Assembly: GCA_000751555.1 (NCBI GenBank)
Contig: CCEZ01000019.1
Coordinates: forward strand, 1 to 64,000
Reading direction: 5' to 3'
Origin: Anaerosalibacter massiliensis
GTDB lineage: Bacteria; Bacillota; Clostridia; Tissierellales; Sporanaerobacteraceae
Length of the DNA stretch: 64,000 bases
Shown here in pieces: positions 18,462 to 27,198 of this stretch. The position numbers and the translations under genes are program-made. The notes under the pieces were generated by a model that was not told the DNA's origin, did no database searches, and was given only the letters and a program-made list of their open reading frames with translations. Numbering within the stretch: position 1 is the stretch's first letter; each line of letters begins with the position of its first letter.

Positions 18462-19366
18462 TTGGCATCCCTCTCTTTGATCATCATATTTGCAAGATTA
18501 TAACCTAATTCCTCCAAAGAATCTTTTTTTCCCTCTAACTTTTTATCAATTAATATTTCACCATCTTCTGTACCTAAAAAGCCTTCTAAAATCAACTTTT
18601 CACTATGTATTTCACAATATGCTCCCACAGGAACTTTACAACTTCCTCCTGCTCCTTTTAAAAATGCTCTTTCTACCTTTGCTTGTATCTCTGTTTTTTC
18701 ATGAGATATACTTTTTAATAATTCCTCTATTTTTACATCGTTTTCCCTTATCTCAATAGCAAGGATTCCTTGGCAAGGGGAAGGCAATAATATTTCTTTG
18801 TCTAAATACACAATCCTATGAGCTAAATCTTTATGAAGCCCTAACCTTTTAATCCCTGCAGCTGCTAATACTACTCCATCTAAATTTTCCAACTCTATTT
18901 TTTTAATTCTAGTTTCAATATTTCCCCTTATGTCAGATATATTTAAATCTTCTCTATACCTAAGTAATTGATATTTTCTTCTTTTACTTCCTGTGCCAAT
19001 CTTTGCTCCAATAGGTAGTTTATCTAAACTACTTAAACCTTCTCTAAGGACCAATACATCTCTATAATCCTCTCTTTTTGGTACATAGGACAACTTTAGT
19101 CCCTTTGGAAGCACTCCAGGCATATCTTTCATACTATGTACAGCCATATCAATTTGACCATTTAAAAGTTCTTTTTCAATTTCCTTTACAAATACTCCCT
19201 TACCACCAATTTTATCTAATGAAGCCTCCCTTAGAACATCCCCCTTAGTTTTTATTGTTTTTAATTCTATATCTAAATGAGGATGGGCATTCTTCATCAT
19301 GTTTATAACTGAATTAGTTTGAGTAACTGATAATGTACTTCCTCTAGCTCCAACTACAATCTTCAT
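18458..19366 (-). CDS. hemC: Hydroxymethylbilane synthase (porphobilinogen deaminase)
   Basis: Polymerises four porphobilinogens on a dipyrromethane cofactor. The 302-aa protein has GARGSTLSVTQTNSV, the active-site DMPGVLP loop preceded by AVHSMK, GTGSKRRKYQL, DIRGNIETR, and the cofactor-binding Cys in AGGSCKVPVGAY. It overlaps cobA/hemD and the preceding dehydrogenase gene by ATGA, indicating coupled translation within the operon. Confidence 0.96.
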   Translation of the reverse strand: MKIVVGARGSTLSVTQTNSVINMMKNAHPHLDIELKTIKTKGDVLREASLDKIGGKGVFVKEIEKELLNGQIDMAVHSMKDMPGVLPKGLKLSYVPKREDYRDVLVLREGLSSLDKLPIGAKIGTGSKRRKYQLLRYREDLNISDIRGNIETRIKKIELENLDGVVLAAAGIKRLGLHKDLAHRIVYLDKEILLPSPCQGILAIEIRENDVKIEELLKSISHEKTEIQAKVERAFLKGAGGSCKVPVGAYCEIHSEKLILEGFLGTEDGEILIDKKLEGKKDSLEELGYNLANMMIKERDAK

Positions 19367-19971
19367 ATATTCTTATCCCCCTTAAGTTCTTGATAAAAAG
19401 TTTTCAATTCTTCTTTACTTAACTTTAAACAATAATCTAAAAGCTCTTTTTTTCTATGACTATATTTTGAGATAATAATATTTCTTATTTCTCCTAATAG
19501 TATAATATATTCCTCATCTATTTTCGAATACTGTTTTTCTAAATCTAATCTTATCTTTTTACTTAAAAAGGGACATTTTCCCATAGTAGAAATTGATAAT
19601 ACAAGATCACCTCTATTTACAATAGAGGTACAAATAAACTCTGAATCCTCTAAACTATCTACCACATTGCATAAAATACCTTCATCATTACAATCTTTAG
19701 AAATTTGTTTATTTATACTTTCTACAGAAGTAGCTGCTACCACTAAGAAAGAATTATATATATATTCTTTCTTATACGTATCTTTAACTAGAGTAAGACT
19801 TTCCTTATTCTTGTTTTTTAATTCACAAAATTTCTCAAGAAAATTTTCACTTATTACTGTTACCTTTCCTTTAAACTCTAAAAAATTTCTAGCTTTCCTA
19901 TATCCAACTTTTCCGCCGCCTATAATAACAATTTCTTTATCTACAATATCTAACATTATGGGATAAAACAT
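19363..19971 (-). CDS. sirC: Precorrin-2 dehydrogenase / sirohydrochlorin ferrochelatase-like protein
   Basis: Oxidises precorrin-2 to sirohydrochlorin with NAD+. The 202-aa protein matches the CysG N-terminal/Met8 family: MFYPIMLDI, the Rossmann loop VIIGGGKVGYRKARNFL, VVAATSVESINKQISKDC, and STMGKCPFLSKKIR. The start at 19971 is chosen because AGGAGTG lies 5 bases upstream; the longer frame to 19992 has no such site. It bridges hemA and hemC. Whether it also chelates iron cannot be seen; CbiK supplies cobalt insertion. Confidence 0.88.
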   Translation of the reverse strand: MFYPIMLDIVDKEIVIIGGGKVGYRKARNFLEFKGKVTVISENFLEKFCELKNKNKESLTLVKDTYKKEYIYNSFLVVAATSVESINKQISKDCNDEGILCNVVDSLEDSEFICTSIVNRGDLVLSISTMGKCPFLSKKIRLDLEKQYSKIDEEYIILLGEIRNIIISKYSHRKKELLDYCLKLSKEELKTFYQELKGDKNI

Positions 19972-19981
19972 GTCTACACTC

Positions 19982-21214
19982 CTAAAATTCAAATAAATTG
20001 TTTAACATTTCAATATAGCTATTTATATCTTCTTTTTCTATACTCTTTAAATTTTTTATTGGTTCTCTTATAACTCTCTTCAAAGCTGAATTAAGCATTT
20101 TGTCTACTATTTTCTTCTCTCTCTGATCTAAATCTAATTTCCTATTTATATAATCCATTGTATCTTCTTTTATATCTAAGCATCTTTCATTTAAAGATTT
20201 TAAAACTGGATCTACTCTTGTACTTCCCATCCATTCTACAAATTCCTCTACATCCTTATCTATCATTTCCATGGCTTCTTTAGAAAGCTTTTCTCTTCTC
20301 TTGTGATTGTCCTCAGATACTTTTCTAAGATCATCAATATGGTATAGAACTACATTTTCCATATTTTGAACTTTAGAATCTACATCTCTAGGCAAAGCTA
20401 AATCCAATATATATAGTTTATTTTCAATCTTAGGCATGTCCTCATAAGATATTATTGTATGGGGAGCTGATGTAGCAGTTATAATTATATCTATATCTTT
20501 TAACAAACTATATCTTTCTCCATATTCTATTGGTATCAAACAAGAAAACTCTCTAAATATATCCTTTAATCTTCTATGAGTCCTATTTGTCACATATATT
20601 TTATCTAATCCTTCTTCATGTAAATACTTCAACGAAAGTCTACTTATCTTTCCAGCACCAATTACAAGAGCCTTCTTCCCTTCAAGACATCCTATTTCAC
20701 TTCTTAAAAGCTTAATTCCAATATAACTAGTAGATAAAGGAATCTCAGATATCTTTAAATTTGTTTTTACTTTTTTTCCCTCTCCTATAGCTTCCATAAA
20801 TAATTTATTTAAAACCTTTCCGCTAAATCCTAGCTCCATAGAAAAAATCATAGATTCTTTTACTTGGCCTAATATTTGATCCTCTCCTAACACTAAAGAA
20901 TCTAGTCCAGATGTAACCATATATAGATGAGTTACTGCTTCTTTGCCTTTTTTAGTAAATAAATATTTTTCTATCTGAGGAAAATTAAAAAAATCACTAT
21001 AAAAAAACTTTACTTCTTCAATAGAATCTTCTATATTTTCGCTAGCTATATATATTTCACTTCTATTGCAAGTAGAAAGAATGACTACTTCATCAATAGA
21101 TTTATCTAAAAGCATATTAGAACCATCTATCCTCATAGATTCAGTAAAAGAAACTTTTTCTCTCACTTCAATAGGAGATATATTATGATTAACTCCAATC
21201 AATGCCAGATCCAA
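19982..21214 (-). CDS. hemA: Glutamyl-tRNA reductase
   Basis: Reduces glutamyl-tRNA to glutamate 1-semialdehyde with NADPH, the entry step of the C5 pathway. Key residues are the catalytic Cys in LSTCNRSEIY, GLDSLVLGEDQILGQVK, and the NADPH-binding GAGKISRLSLKYL. I place the start at a TTG (21214) because GGAGGG lies five bases upstream and the family's N-terminus begins right there (LALIGVNHNISPIEVREK). An ATG at 21250 would add 12 non-conserved residues. The gene overlaps the cbiO 3' end by 26 bp. Confidence 0.93.
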   Translation of the reverse strand: MDLALIGVNHNISPIEVREKVSFTESMRIDGSNMLLDKSIDEVVILSTCNRSEIYIASENIEDSIEEVKFFYSDFFNFPQIEKYLFTKKGKEAVTHLYMVTSGLDSLVLGEDQILGQVKESMIFSMELGFSGKVLNKLFMEAIGEGKKVKTNLKISEIPLSTSYIGIKLLRSEIGCLEGKKALVIGAGKISRLSLKYLHEEGLDKIYVTNRTHRRLKDIFREFSCLIPIEYGERYSLLKDIDIIITATSAPHTIISYEDMPKIENKLYILDLALPRDVDSKVQNMENVVLYHIDDLRKVSEDNHKRREKLSKEAMEMIDKDVEEFVEWMGSTRVDPVLKSLNERCLDIKEDTMDYINRKLDLDQREKKIVDKMLNSALKRVIREPIKNLKSIEKEDINSYIEMLNNLFEF

Positions 21215-22010
21215 ATCTATCCCTCCAATAGTTAAAAAAGTCTTCTTCATACTTAAAAAGTGGTATGCCCAATCTTTTATGAATTTTCACAAGCCAAGGT
21301 TCTTCAAGGCCTGCTTTTTTCAATACTTTTTCTTTTGTAAATACTTCTGTTACTAGGCCTTCATCTATTACATTTCCATTTTCAAGAACATATACATAAT
21401 CACATATTTCATATATTAGATTCATGTCATGGCTAGATATTACTATAGTTTTATTTTTACTAATATCATCTATTATACTAACAATTTCTCTTGTCATTAA
21501 AGGATCTAATCCACTTGTTGGCTCGTCAAATAGTATTATATCGCCATCCATAACTAGTATTCCTGCTATTGCCACTCTCTTTTTCTGGCCATAGCTTAAA
21601 AAATGGACTGGTTTATCCTTAAAATCATAAGCCCCTACCCTCTTTAGAACCTTATCTACTCTATTTTTTATTTCTTCTTCACTATACCCTATATTTCTTA
21701 ATGCAAAAGCTATATCATCATATACATTTGAATAGAATATTTGTTTATCTGGATCTTGAAAAACTATATTAACCTTTTTTCTATATTCTCTTAAATACTT
21801 CTTGCTGTATTTTATATCTTCTCCATTATAGACAATTTTCCCTCTTTTAGGCTTCAAAACTCCTACCATATTGAGAAATAGTGTAGATTTTCCAGATCCA
21901 TTAGCTCCTATTATGCCTATTTTTTTGCCTTTTCCTAATTCTATATTTATATTCTCTAATGCTTTTGTTCCATCTTCATATAGATAAGTTAAATCTTTTA
22001 CTTCTAACAT
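21189..22010 (-). CDS. cbiO: Cobalt ECF transporter ATPase CbiO
   Basis: Energises cobalt import through CbiMNQ. The 273-aa ABC ATPase has Walker A GANGSGKST, a Q-loop in IVFQDPDKQ (typical for ECF ATPases), signature LSYGQKKRVAIAG and Walker B IILFDEPTSGLDP. Known CbiO acts as a homodimer, consistent with one ATPase gene here. It follows cbiQ by 4 bp and overlaps hemA. Confidence 0.93.
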   Translation of the reverse strand: MLEVKDLTYLYEDGTKALENINIELGKGKKIGIIGANGSGKSTLFLNMVGVLKPKRGKIVYNGEDIKYSKKYLREYRKKVNIVFQDPDKQIFYSNVYDDIAFALRNIGYSEEEIKNRVDKVLKRVGAYDFKDKPVHFLSYGQKKRVAIAGILVMDGDIILFDEPTSGLDPLMTREIVSIIDDISKNKTIVISSHDMNLIYEICDYVYVLENGNVIDEGLVTEVFTKEKVLKKAGLEEPWLVKIHKRLGIPLFKYEEDFFNYWRDRFGSGIDWS

Positions 22011-22014
22011 TTAA

Positions 22015-22686
22015 TCACCCTATTTTAAAGTCTCCATTATATAATTTAGTATCTAAAGAATCTATCATATCTTCATACTTTAATAAAACTCTTATAAATA
22101 ATGATTTCATTAAAAGTCCAATGGATCTATAAGTGTTTTTAATGCCCATGTATCCAAATCTCATTTCTTGGGCAAAAATTATCTCCTTACTTTCTTCTAA
22201 AAATACAAATATAAAACGATATATTAAAATTATAAGTTCAATAATTACAGATGGGAGTTTTAACTTCTTAAACACCTTGATAAGATAATTTATAGGAGTA
22301 GTTAGGGCTATAAAGAATGTAGACGAAAGGCAAGCTAAAACTCTAAATATTAAAATAACTGCTTCAACTAAAGATTCTCCTTTTACTCCAAAGAAACTAT
22401 TGCCAATTTTTAAGGAATATAAAAAAATATCATCATTGGATCTACTTATTATTATAGTTAAAATGCTTATAAAAAGAAAGAATAAAGGCAATAAATAAAT
22501 TTCAAAATAATTTTTACTTGGTATTCTAGCTACTACTGTTGTTAATAGAACCATAATTATAAAAATTATAAAATTAATATATATATTATTAAATCCTATA
22601 GCTACAAAAAGAGCAGCTATGGCAAAAATAAATTTTGCCATAGGATTAAATTTTTTTAGTTTATTAATATATGCATATCTATCCAT
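22015..22686 (-). CDS. cbiQ: Cobalt ECF transporter T component CbiQ
   Basis: Transmembrane coupling subunit, 223 aa with about five hydrophobic segments and the cytoplasmic coupling helices with charged motifs (FAQEMRFGYMGIKN). The N-terminal [19 protein letters not shown] is typical of CbiQ. The ATG at 22686 is preferred on homology over a TTG at 22695, though no strong ribosome site is seen. It overlaps the cbiN end by 8 bp, so coupling is likely. Confidence 0.9.
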   Translation of the reverse strand: MDRYAYINKLKKFNPMAKFIFAIAALFVAIGFNNIYINFIIFIIMVLLTTVVARIPSKNYFEIYLLPLFFLFISILTIIISRSNDDIFLYSLKIGNSFFGVKGESLVEAVILIFRVLACLSSTFFIALTTPINYLIKVFKKLKLPSVIIELIILIYRFIFVFLEESKEIIFAQEMRFGYMGIKNTYRSIGLLMKSLFIRVLLKYEDMIDSLDTKLYNGDFKIG

Positions 22687-22972
22687 TAGAAGCAACGTCT
22701 TTTTTCCCCTTCATATTACCTAATATATATCCAATAGTTCCTGCTCCAATTGCTACTTGAACTGAAAACAACAAACTTTCAATTTCTCCACTTGGTGGTT
22801 CCCATAAACTATCAAACCATGGTTCATAGTCAGGATTTATTTCTTCTATAACACCTTCTGCTTGATCATCTGCCCCTTCAAACTCTGAACCACCCATAAA
22901 TATTAAAGGAAGTATAACAATTACTATTGCTAATATAAGGAGTAGTATATTCTTTTTACTTAGTGATTTCAC
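22679..22972 (-). CDS. cbiN: Cobalt transporter small subunit CbiN
   Basis: A 97-aa protein with two membrane segments (about residues 6-24 and 66-85) around a short extracellular loop containing [21 protein letters not shown], the classic CbiN signature. It helps load cobalt into CbiM. The start is a GTG at 22972 after GGAGTG, inside the 3' end of cbiM. Confidence 0.92.
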   Translation of the reverse strand: MKSLSKKNILLLILAIVIVILPLIFMGGSEFEGADDQAEGVIEEINPDYEPWFDSLWEPPSGEIESLLFSVQVAIGAGTIGYILGNMKGKKDVASNG

Positions 22973-23687
22973 TGCCCAACACTCCTTCCTTATGATATTC
23001 AATTAATAAATTATATATAACACTTGTTAAAATACCTTCTACAATAGCAAGAGGTATCTGCGTAACTGCAAATACACTTAAGAACTTAGCCATAGAACCT
23101 GCAAAACCTGTTACTGGATCTGGAAAAGCTAAAGAAAGTTGGATAGATGTAATAACATATGTGGCTAAATCTCCTAAACATGCTGCAACAAATACAGATA
23201 CAGATGTTTTAGCCCCTCTTTTTTTCATGAATTTAAATAAACCATAGGATACTAATGGTCCTATAACTGCCATAGAAAAAGTATTGGCTCCTAAAGTGGT
23301 TAAACCTCCATGAGCAAGTAATAATGCTTGGAATAATAAAACTATTATTCCAACTACTGTCATAGTAGTAGGTCCAAATATTATTGCACCTAAACCTACT
23401 CCTGTTGGGTGGGAACAGCTACCTGTTACAGAAGGTATCTTTAAAGCTGATAATACAAACACAAAACCTCCTGCCAAACCTAATAATACTTTTTTATTGC
23501 TCTCTTCTTTAAATATTTTATTAACTCTTTTAATTCCTATAACTAAGAACGGTAAAGTTATAATAGCCCAAAATATAGCCCATTTAACTGGTAAAAAACC
23601 CTCCATAATATGCATTGCATTAGAAACACTTGGAGTAAGACCTAATAGCAATAAAATAATAAAAAAATATTTTTTCTTTTCTTTCAT
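22956..23687 (-). CDS. cbiM: Cobalt transporter substrate-binding membrane subunit CbiM
   Basis: The S component of the cobalt ECF importer, 243 aa. A cleavable signal ending ...VSNA releases a mature N-terminus MHIMEGFLP; the mature Met-His pair is the known metal ligand in CbiM/NikM. Further signatures are [18 protein letters not shown] and [19 protein letters not shown]. It is the first gene of the operon and is preceded by a cobalamin riboswitch, so cobalt uptake is shut down when B12 is abundant. Cobalt rather than nickel is supported by that riboswitch. Confidence 0.95.
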   Translation of the reverse strand: MKEKKKYFFIILLLLGLTPSVSNAMHIMEGFLPVKWAIFWAIITLPFLVIGIKRVNKIFKEESNKKVLLGLAGGFVFVLSALKIPSVTGSCSHPTGVGLGAIIFGPTTMTVVGIIVLLFQALLLAHGGLTTLGANTFSMAVIGPLVSYGLFKFMKKRGAKTSVSVFVAACLGDLATYVITSIQLSLAFPDPVTGFAGSMAKFLSVFAVTQIPLAIVEGILTSVIYNLLIEYHKEGVLGSEITK

Positions 23688-23702
23688 TAAAAATCACCTC
23701 AC

Positions 23703-23737
23703 CTTAATAAAATAAAACCCAACCTAAGGTTGGGTTT
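23703..23737 (-). terminator. Riboswitch-linked terminator before cbiM
   Basis: The 10-bp stem AAACCCAACC/GGTTGGGTTT (23715-23724 with 23728-23737) has a 3-nt loop and is followed on the minus strand by TTATTTTATT. It sits between the aptamer and the cbiM ribosome site. Confidence 0.75.
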
Positions 23738-23769
23738 ATTATTTAACAAATAAAATGCATACAAATAAT

Positions 23770-23945
23770 AAGTAACCACTTCCCACCGAAGGTTTACTTT
23801 AAGAATAATAGGCAGGTCTCCTGGCTTGTGGATCATCCTACTCTCAACGCCTTCCCAAATATCAGTGGCATTTTGTTGATTTCGTACTCACTTACAGTAG
23901 CGGGGCTGCATTGGATTTTCACCAATTTCCCTTTCAATCTTATGA
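23770..23945 (-). promoter_or_regulatory. Cobalamin riboswitch (upstream of cbiM-hem operon)
   Basis: The minus strand contains AAAGGGAAATTGGTG, GCAGCCCCGCTACTGTAA, GGGAAGGCG..GAGAGTAGGA and the hallmark GCCAGGAGACCTGCC. Downstream is CTTCGGTGGGAAG, nearly identical to the hairpin after the cbiK aptamer, whose GTGG can pair with CCAC in the aptamer. It would control at least cbiMNQO and, by operon continuity, the hem genes. Confidence 0.95.
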
Positions 23946-23977
23946 ACCTAAAATTATCCTATGTAATTTTCAATTTA

Positions 23978-24006
23978 ATAATATCATAGCTATGATTATA
24001 TATCAA
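23978..24006 (-). promoter_or_regulatory. Promoter of the cbi-hem operon
   Basis: The minus strand reads TTGATA (24001-24006), 17 bp, TATTAT (23978-23983), about 33 bp before the riboswitch core. The spacer contains the palindrome ATCATAGCTATGAT, which might bind a regulator. Confidence 0.6.
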
Positions 24007-24012
24007 TATAAA

Positions 24013-24504
24013 TTATTCCTTGAAAAACTTTCTTTCAATAAAATCTACTAATTTTTCTGTCTCTTCAAAACTAAATTGTGGAATATCCTTATTAATAGGA
24101 GTATTTGTAACAATACCAAATAAATCTTCGTCTCTAGATATAATTTCCTTAGATAAGCCCTTTCTAAAAACCTCTAGCTTAGGTTTGTTTTCTTTTTTAT
24201 ATCCTTCAGTTATTATTATATCAACATTATTAATCTTTTTTACTATACTATCTAAATTGTACTCTTTTTCAACATTTTCAATCATAGCAAATTTTTGTGA
24301 TGATGAAATAATTACAGTATCTGAGCCTGCTTGAGTATATTTCCATGTATCTTTACCTGGATGGTCAATATTAAAATCACAGGAGTTATGTTTTATGGTA
24401 GCTACCCTATATCCTCTATATTTAAGTTCTTTCACTATATTACATAAAACTGTAGTTTTCCCTACATTAGAGCAGGCTCCTACAATTGAAAAAATAGGTA
24501 TCAT
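24013..24504 (-). CDS. mobB: Molybdopterin-guanine dinucleotide biosynthesis adaptor MobB
   Basis: A 163-aa GTP-binding protein with P-loop GACSNVGKTT, KHNSCDFNIDHPGKDTWKYTQAGSD (cut here as KHNS...DHPGKDT..AGSD) and VDIIITEGYK, all MobB hallmarks. It assists MobA in adding GMP to molybdopterin. It is the last gene of the nitrate reductase operon, which fits a bis-MGD requirement of the catalytic subunit. MobA and the moa/moe genes are not in the window. The start at 24504 follows GGAGGTTAAGAT. Confidence 0.9.
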   Translation of the reverse strand: MIPIFSIVGACSNVGKTTVLCNIVKELKYRGYRVATIKHNSCDFNIDHPGKDTWKYTQAGSDTVIISSSQKFAMIENVEKEYNLDSIVKKINNVDIIITEGYKKENKPKLEVFRKGLSKEIISRDEDLFGIVTNTPINKDIPQFSFEETEKLVDFIERKFFKE

Positions 24505-24567
24505 ATCTTAACCTCCATATAATCAAATAGTTCAATTAACTGTCATAGCAAAAACTATATACTTTAC

Positions 24568-25536
24568 TTATTCTATACCTTTATAAACTCTTACCTTTTC
24601 TCTAGTCCCTAAAGCCATGATTAAAAATTTCAATAAGACATAAGCTATAATCCCCGTTGTAAGATATATTTGAAATCCAACTATTTGAGTAGTTATATAA
24701 GATAAAAATTCATATCCTAAACTATCTAGAAATTCAGAAATCTTATTAGATGCAACTATACCTATAGCCATGGGGAAAGTCATTCCAGCATAGCTCGGAC
24801 TAAAATCTATTGAAAAAAATACTGGTAATTTATAAATTAGGAAGCCTAGAGAAATTAGAACAGCAATATAAAGAAATCCTATTAAATATATATTTGGATC
24901 TTCTACAGTATTCAAATAACTTACTAAACACAAACTACATGGAGCTAATAAAATTGCTTGAGTATGATAGACTTCCCTTTTTATTTCAAATTTTATTAAA
25001 CGAGAAATCATAAATGGAAGAATTATTATATATGTAAAAATACCATAATAAGTGATAAACTTACAAATAAGTAGTTCATCCATTAAACCACCTACTACTG
25101 CTGAAACCATTATACCATTATAAGTTACAAACCAACTAGGTAAAAAAGTCTCTTTATTAAATTTTTTAATTATATTTCTATAAGTGAATACGAGTATGTG
25201 TATCATATGAATTATAATACCTGAGAACCAAAGTCCCTTTCCAATACCTTTATGAAATTGAATATAGTAGCTTCCTAATAACATCATAATCATTGTAAAT
25301 CCTGCATATAAACTGCTCAGAACAGTATTTGAATATTCTTTTTTAAATGTATTGGGAAAATTTAAAATTTTTATGATATAACAAATCCAAATAATAGTAG
25401 CAATCCACATAGTAACATGTCTTATCCAAGAGAATCCTAATCCCTGATAAACATTAGATAAAGTCAATGCCCCAACAAAAGTAGGCAAAATGGGCACTGG
25501 CAAATTTTCTAATCTCTCTATAAAATGATTATTCAT
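24568..25536 (-). CDS. TDT/TehA-family membrane transporter
   Basis: A 322-aa integral membrane protein with about ten hydrophobic segments. The N-terminus (LENLPVPILPTFVGALTLSN, GFSWIRH) and the segment with FSPSYAGMTFPMAIGI match the tellurite-resistance/dicarboxylate transporter (TDT, SLAC1-like anion channel) family. It lies 14 bp after the FAD subunit gene of the nitrate reductase operon and before mobB. Transport of an anion linked to this enzyme (nitrate, nitrite or formate) is inference from position; the family is also known for C4-dicarboxylate, sulfite and anion channel roles. The ribosome site AAGGAGGGAG is strong. Confidence 0.8.
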   Translation of the reverse strand: MNNHFIERLENLPVPILPTFVGALTLSNVYQGLGFSWIRHVTMWIATIIWICYIIKILNFPNTFKKEYSNTVLSSLYAGFTMIMMLLGSYYIQFHKGIGKGLWFSGIIIHMIHILVFTYRNIIKKFNKETFLPSWFVTYNGIMVSAVVGGLMDELLICKFITYYGIFTYIIILPFMISRLIKFEIKREVYHTQAILLAPCSLCLVSYLNTVEDPNIYLIGFLYIAVLISLGFLIYKLPVFFSIDFSPSYAGMTFPMAIGIVASNKISEFLDSLGYEFLSYITTQIVGFQIYLTTGIIAYVLLKFLIMALGTREKVRVYKGIE

Positions 25537-25549
25537 TGTGGCTCCCTCC

Positions 25550-26773
25550 TTAGTAAGTGTACTCTAGATTTTCTTTTATATTGAAAAAATCAGAATAATC
25601 TATATTAAAAATAGGTTTTTTAACTTTAGAAACATCTATCTTTGCTCTGATCAATTGGGTTAATATACCTCCATAAGATAAATCTCCTTGCATTATAGCT
25701 CCATAGATTTTTCCATCTTTATGTATTATTTTTTTATAATTATTTTCATCTTTTTCTATTTCTTCAATATAAGTTTCATCTGGTAATATTACTTTCCCTA
25801 AAGACATAGTTGCTAAACCTAAATAATTCATAGTATTTTTACTTCCAAAAAAATCTGTCATAATAAGTTCATTTCCTGCCATATTATTAGCTGCAATTAT
25901 ACCCTCCTTAACAGCTGTTGGCCATATTGGATTTTTCCCTGATACATCTCCAGCACCATAAATATTTTCAACATTTGTTTGACCTTTTGCATTAAATATA
26001 AGCCCGAATTTATTAGTTTCTACTTGGCTATCTTTTAAGAAATTTATGTTGGATCTTACCCCTGTAGCTACAATAATAAGATCACAAGGAATCCCCTCTC
26101 CTGTATTTATAATTAATTCTTTTGGATTGTTTCCATCATCTATTATAAGCTTTTCTGCTTTAACTCCAAGTTTAAAGTTCACACCTTTTTCATTGAATAG
26201 TTTTTCATATTTACTTGCTGCATAATGATCTAATTGCATAGCCAAAATCCTATCTGCCATTTCAACTACTGTTATATTTAAACCATAATCTACAAGTCCT
26301 GCAACTGCATCTATTCCTACAAGACCTGCTCCTAAGACTACTACATTTTTAATATGGTCTATAGCTTTCTTTATTTCTTGTGCATCATCTAAGTTCCTAA
26401 GTCCAATTATATTGTTAGCTTTCCTTAAATTTTCAATTGGTGGTATAAAAGGTGATGCACCACTTGCAATAAGAACTTTATCATATTTTATACTTTGTTT
26501 ATTTGAAAGTTCTATTATTTGTTCTTCATCATCTAATTTAATTACTTCTACACCATTAATCCATCTTATATTATATTTTTCAAAATAATCTTCTCCACTA
26601 AAATTAAGGGCTTTTATATCTCTTATTCCACTAATATAATGATGTAATATACATCTTGAATAAACTTGTTCATCTTTTGAAATTAATATTATTTCTGCAT
26701 CTTTGTCAAGTTCTCTAAGGGTCTTTGCTCCATTTATTCCTGAAGCAGACGACCCTATTACAACATATCTCAT
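25550..26773 (-). CDS. FAD/NAD(P)-dependent oxidoreductase of the nitrate reductase operon
   Basis: A 407-aa pyridine nucleotide-disulfide oxidoreductase of the NirB-N/NADH oxidase type: FAD motif VVIGSSASGINGAKTL, YSRCILHHYISG with a Cys in the NADH-oxidase position, NAD motif VVVLGAGLVGIDAVAGL, and IYGAGDVSG. It probably passes electrons from NAD(P)H to the neighbouring ferredoxin subunit. The start MRYVV at 26773 follows AGGAGGTGTAAATTTC; the longer frame (26827) overlaps the preceding gene and lacks a site. The order corresponds to narC in clostridial nitrate reductase clusters as I recall them. Confidence 0.85.
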   Translation of the reverse strand: MRYVVIGSSASGINGAKTLRELDKDAEIILISKDEQVYSRCILHHYISGIRDIKALNFSGEDYFEKYNIRWINGVEVIKLDDEEQIIELSNKQSIKYDKVLIASGASPFIPPIENLRKANNIIGLRNLDDAQEIKKAIDHIKNVVVLGAGLVGIDAVAGLVDYGLNITVVEMADRILAMQLDHYAASKYEKLFNEKGVNFKLGVKAEKLIIDDGNNPKELIINTGEGIPCDLIIVATGVRSNINFLKDSQVETNKFGLIFNAKGQTNVENIYGAGDVSGKNPIWPTAVKEGIIAANNMAGNELIMTDFFGSKNTMNYLGLATMSLGKVILPDETYIEEIEKDENNYKKIIHKDGKIYGAIMQGDLSYGGILTQLIRAKIDVSKVKKPIFNIDYSDFFNIKENLEYTY

Positions 26774-26778
26774 GAAAT

Positions 26779-27186
26779 TTACACCTCCTCTAAAGTAATT
26801 GCATTCATAGGACATTTTTTTACACAACTGGGACTACCGCTTTCTGTACCTTGACACATATCACATTTCATAATCACCTTATGTTCTACACTATCTGGTT
26901 TTAGTACTCCATAAGGACATGCCATTATACACATGAAACAATTTGCACAATGATCCTTATCATATTCTACAATACCTGTGTCTTGATTCTTTTTCATAGC
27001 GCCAGTCATACAAGTATATACACATTCTGGTTTTTCACAATGCCTGCAAAATATAGGAGCATATTTTCCATAACTATCTATAACAACCCTACTTCTGTTA
27101 TCTGCAGATCCATGTGAGATAATACAGGCAGTAGTACATGTAAGGCATCCTATACATTTATCTCTATCTATCTTTATTCTTTTCAC
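26779..27186 (-). CDS. Polyferredoxin electron-transfer subunit (four [4Fe-4S] clusters)
   Basis: A 135-aa iron-sulfur protein with cysteine groups CIGCLTCTTAC, CRHCEKPECVYTC, CANCFMCIMAC and CDMCQ...SCVKKC, enough for four [4Fe-4S] clusters, as in HycB/NarB-like subunits. It sits between catalytic and FAD subunit genes (12 bp and 5 bp gaps), so it most likely wires them together. It starts at a GTG at 27186 after AAGGAGGTAGTATA. No signal peptide or membrane segment is seen, so the complex is cytoplasmic. Confidence 0.88.
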   Translation of the reverse strand: MKRIKIDRDKCIGCLTCTTACIISHGSADNRSRVVIDSYGKYAPIFCRHCEKPECVYTCMTGAMKKNQDTGIVEYDKDHCANCFMCIMACPYGVLKPDSVEHKVIMKCDMCQGTESGSPSCVKKCPMNAITLEEV

Positions 27187-27198
27187 TATACTACCTCC

